NCBI RefSeq assembly: GCF_900107685.1
Contig: NZ_FNRQ01000001.1
Coordinates: 1,116,001 to 1,180,000, forward strand
DNA: 64,000 bases
Direction of reading: 5' to 3'
From: Paraburkholderia sartisoli
Lineage (GTDB): Bacteria; Pseudomonadota; Gammaproteobacteria; Burkholderiales; Burkholderiaceae
Position numbers and translations under genes: made by a program. This document shows, piece by piece, positions 61,644-64,000 of this stretch; positions within the stretch are counted from its first letter, which is position 1; each line of letters begins with the position of its first letter. A model generated the notes under the pieces. It did no database searches. It was not told where the DNA came from and saw nothing but the letters and a program-made list of their open reading frames with translations.

Positions 61644-62581
61644 ACACCGCGCTGCGGCGTGTGGTGCTCGTGGTGCTGACAGGCTTCGCGTTGATGTTGA
61701 TGATGTCCGCGGCGCAGTCGGTGAGCGCGCTGAAAGTGCAGGAAATCGCGCCGGGTCTTTACGTGCATCGTGGGCAGGACGACGTCGCCACGCGGGCGAA
61801 CAGGGGCGACATCGCGAATATCGGCTTTATTATCGGAACGCGTTGCGTGGCGGTCATCGATACCGGCGGAACCGCGCAGGAAGGCCGCGCGTTGCGCGCC
61901 GCGATCCGTGCGGTCACGCCGCTGCCGGTCTGCTACGTGATCAACACGCACATGCACCCGGATCATATTTTCGGCAATGCCGCGTTCGAGCATGATCATC
62001 CGCAGTTTGTCGGCAGCGCGACGCTCGGCGAGGCGGAAATGTCACACGCGGAAAGCTATCTGCGCGTGCTGCACCGCGAGCTGGGCGCGCTCGCCGAAGG
62101 CAGCACGATCGTGCCGCCGGCGTTGCCGTTCAGCGGCGAGCTGACGCTCGATCTCGGCAATCGCGTGCTGAAGCTGCGCACATGGAAAACAGCCCATACG
62201 AACAACGACGTGACGGTCTACGATGAAAGGAGCGGCACGCTGTGGCTCGCCGACCTGCTGTTTGTGCAGTGCATTCCGGTGATCGACGGCAGCGTGCTGG
62301 GCTGGCTTGACGATATCGCGACGATCCGTCGGATGAATCCGCGTCGCGTGGTGCCGGGCCACGGCCCGGTCGACACGCCCTGGCGCCCCGCGCTCGACGC
62401 GCAAGAGGCCTATCTCGCCGGGCTGGTCCGGGATGTGCGTGCGGCGATCAGGCAAGGCGTGACGATGCAGCAGGCGATCGAGACCATCGGGCTCGACCAG
62501 CGTGACAGGTGGCGGCTTTTCGACATCTATCACCAGCGCAACGTGAGCGCCGCATACGCCGAACTGGAGTGGGAGCAGTAA
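61640..62581 (+). CDS. quinoprotein relay system metallo-beta-lactamase-fold hydrolase
   Basis: A 313-residue periplasmic MBL-fold protein with an N-terminal signal or anchor (VVLVVLTGFALMLMMSAA). The zinc site THMHPDHIFGNAAF is intact, with LADLLFVQCIPVIDGS and VVPGHGPVDTPW supplying later ligands. It fits the quinoprotein relay system zinc metallohydrolases found with SoxYZ-like carriers and PQQ dehydrogenases. Its ATG overlaps the cbbR stop; the SoxYZ-like gene follows after 18 bases. The substrate is unknown. Confidence 0.88.
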   Translation: MNTALRRVVLVVLTGFALMLMMSAAQSVSALKVQEIAPGLYVHRGQDDVATRANRGDIANIGFIIGTRCVAVIDTGGTAQEGRALRAAIRAVTPLPVCYVINTHMHPDHIFGNAAFEHDHPQFVGSATLGEAEMSHAESYLRVLHRELGALAEGSTIVPPALPFSGELTLDLGNRVLKLRTWKTAHTNNDVTVYDERSGTLWLADLLFVQCIPVIDGSVLGWLDDIATIRRMNPRRVVPGHGPVDTPWRPALDAQEAYLAGLVRDVRAAIRQGVTMQQAIETIGLDQRDRWRLFDIYHQRNVSAAYAELEWEQ

Positions 62582-62599
62582 GCAAGGAAGGGGAACATC

Positions 62600-63481
62600 A
62601 TGAGTACGACGACGCGAACCGCGCTACACGGTTTGCTGATGGCGCTGGCCGGATTGACGACGCTGGTGGCGCTTGCCGGTCATCCGTCGTTCGCCGCGCA
62701 ACCCGGCGACGATCCCGACAAGAGCGCGCGCTGGCTCGATTTCAGGGAAGGCACGTTCAAGGATCGCCCGATCGATGCGCACGGCGACAGCGTGATCCGC
62801 TTCGATGCCCCCGCGCGCGCGGCCGATGCGGCAGTCGTGCCGGTCTCGATCACCGCGCAGTTTCCGCAGACGCCTTCGCGCTACATCAAGAAGCTGTACA
62901 TGTTCATCGACGAAAATCCGGAGCCCTATGTCGGCTGGTTCGAATTCACGCCGGAGTCGGGGCTCGCGAGTCTGGAAACGCGGGTCCGTGTCGAGGATTA
63001 CACGTATATGCGCGTGATCGCCGAGACGAACGACGGCCACCTGTACAGCGCGGTGCGCTTCATCAAGGCCTCGGGCGGATGCTCGGCGCCGGCCGGCAAG
63101 GACGACGCCGCCGCCGAAGCGGGCGCGGGCCAGGTGCGCCTGCAGCGGCAAGGACCGTCGACGCCCGGCAAGCCGCAACTCGTGCAGCTGATGGTGCGCC
63201 ATCCGAACCGGACCGGCATGGCGATGAACCAGGTGACGCGCCTGTATTCGTCGGCGTATTTCGTGCGCAAGGTGGTGGTGACGTACGCGGACAAACCCGT
63301 GATGACCGCGAACGTGAATTTCTCGATCAGCGAGAATCCGAACTTCCGCTTCTACTTCGTGCCGCATGATGGCGGCACGCTGAAAGCCCACATCGAGGAC
63401 ACGAAGAACAGGCAGTTCGACAGTCAGGTCGTGATCGGCCCGCATCCGGCGGTGCAGCAAACCTCGTCGGCCGCACCTTGA
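62600..63481 (+). CDS. quinoprotein-associated SoxYZ-like carrier protein
   Basis: A 293-residue fused SoxY/SoxZ-like secreted protein (signal to about residue 33, SFAA). The SoxY half has VSITAQFPQTPSRYIKKLYM and ends in KASGGCSAPAGK, whose cysteine is the presumed carrier thiol, though here it is internal. The SoxZ half has QLMVRHPNRTGMAMNQVT and ISENPNFRFYFVPHDGGTLK. It belongs to the group accompanying PQQ dehydrogenases. GGAAGGGGAACATC precedes the ATG. Confidence 0.9.
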   Translation: MSTTTRTALHGLLMALAGLTTLVALAGHPSFAAQPGDDPDKSARWLDFREGTFKDRPIDAHGDSVIRFDAPARAADAAVVPVSITAQFPQTPSRYIKKLYMFIDENPEPYVGWFEFTPESGLASLETRVRVEDYTYMRVIAETNDGHLYSAVRFIKASGGCSAPAGKDDAAAEAGAGQVRLQRQGPSTPGKPQLVQLMVRHPNRTGMAMNQVTRLYSSAYFVRKVVVTYADKPVMTANVNFSISENPNFRFYFVPHDGGTLKAHIEDTKNRQFDSQVVIGPHPAVQQTSSAAP

Positions 63482-64000
63482 AAAGGGCGGGCCTGTTTTG
63501 GCATCGTGTGTGGATGGCCGCTTTCGTCGCTTGCCTCGCCGCACCGGTTGCGCCCGCCGGCGCAGCCGGTGCGGCGCCTGTACAGCCACAGCAGCCACCG
63601 TATCCGTTGACCGTGCCGGCGCCGGTTCAGCTCGCGCCGGGCGTCTACGTGATGCGCGGCAACGGTGAAGCGGTCGCGCCCGCGAATCGCGGTGTCGTCG
63701 CGAACAACGGCTTTATCGTCGGCGAGCGCGGCGTGACGGTGATCGACACCGGTTCGTCGTACCGCTATGGGCGCGCGATGATCGAGGCGATCCGCGCGAT
63801 CACGCCGTTGCCGATTGTGCGCGTGATCATCACGCATCAGGCGCCGGAATTCGTGTTTGGCGCCGCGGCGTTTCGCGACCGCGACATCCCGATCCTCGCG
63901 CACCGGCGCGCGGCCGAACTGATTCGCGAGCGGTGCTGGATCTGTCTGAAGAACCTGCGGCGCACGCTCGGCGAAGATGAAATGGCGGGCTCGCGCGTGA
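63478..64000 (+). CDS. second quinoprotein relay MBL-fold protein, 3' end outside window
   Basis: At least 174 residues, open at the window end. It starts at TTG 63478 overlapping the SoxYZ-like stop, or at ATG 63514. A signal peptide (MAAFVACLAAPVAPAGAA) is followed by LAPGVYVMRGNGEAV, NNGFIVGERGVTVIDTGSSY. Where the family's first zinc motif HxHxDH should be, it reads THQAPEFVFGAAAF, so two or three zinc ligands are missing. RCWICLKNL adds a C-x-x-C soon after. It is likely a paralogue of the gene at 61640, perhaps non-catalytic. Confidence 0.8.
   Translation, partial: MKRAGLFWHRVWMAAFVACLAAPVAPAGAAGAAPVQPQQPPYPLTVPAPVQLAPGVYVMRGNGEAVAPANRGVVANNGFIVGERGVTVIDTGSSYRYGRAMIEAIRAITPLPIVRVIITHQAPEFVFGAAAFRDRDIPILAHRRAAELIRERCWICLKNLRRTLGEDEMAGSRV

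Overview
The window is dense, GC-rich DNA with 'ATGA' start/stop overlaps and strong GGAG-type ribosome sites. The encoded proteins (GbdR-like regulator, creatinase, heterotetrameric sarcosine oxidase, form IC RuBisCO with CbbX, XoxF, a full H4MPT pathway) point to a beta-proteobacterium of the Burkholderiaceae, most likely Paraburkholderia-like. That assignment is inference, because no rRNA or tRNA gene is present. I see no phage, insertion sequence or CRISPR array. The region reads as a chromosomal methylotrophy/autotrophy island next to a methylamine-type catabolic cluster.

Layout. (1) 1-1730: end of a DUF2380-like gene and a secreted YVTN beta-propeller protein of the kind found with PQQ dehydrogenases, closed by a clear terminator. 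(2) 1982-17210: creatine/sarcosine catabolism. A GbdR-like activator is followed by creatinase, glyA, sdaA, soxBDAG, folB and purU, then two MFS carriers. The second carrier has a copy of the creatinase promoter and a decayed copy of the regulator's 3' end in front of it. (3) 17434-30585: TonB-dependent receptor, histidine kinase, and a long minus-strand run fhcBADC - cytochrome b561 - 21-codon micro-ORF - pqqBCDE - response regulator. (4) 30980-35257: methanofuran-type cofactor genes (mfnD, mfnF, mfnE on plus; mfnB and DUF447 on minus). (5) 35371-35445: an unlinked pqqA. (6) 35825-42622: Calvin-cycle genes cbbL, cbbS, cbbX, fbp, prk, fba and a thioredoxin-like gene. (7) 42626-55922: tetrahydromethanopterin genes (DHPS-like, dmrB, sigma-54 activator, second folB, fae, CitG-like, RimK-like, mch, ATP-grasp, mtdB, beta-RFAP synthase, pterin dehydratase). 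(8) 56430-end: lanthanide-type methanol dehydrogenase xoxF, xoxG, xoxJ, accessory genes, a CbbR-like LysR gene, and quinoprotein-relay MBL and SoxYZ-like proteins, the last one cut by the window end.

How it fits together. XoxF oxidises methanol or another alcohol in the periplasm with PQQ plus a lanthanide and passes electrons to XoxG. Formaldehyde is captured by Fae onto H4MPT and oxidised by MtdB, Mch and FhcABCD to formate. Formate or CO2 could then be assimilated by RuBisCO. Cofactor supply for all three (PQQ, H4MPT, methanofuran) is encoded beside the enzymes. No formate dehydrogenase is visible.

The most interesting signal is regulatory. At least six promoters of C1 and cofactor genes (xoxF, mfnD, pqqA, fae, mptG, pterin dehydratase) carry by-eye sigma-54 -24/-12 elements. 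The xoxF and mfnD promoters share a GCACA/GACACA-GTA-TGTGT palindrome about 96-99 bp upstream of the -24 GG. xoxF adds three TGTGTC half-sites at an exact 22-bp period. A GAFTGA-containing sigma-54 activator, translationally coupled to dmrB, lies in the middle of the island and is the obvious candidate regulator. All searches here were by eye; none was run computationally.
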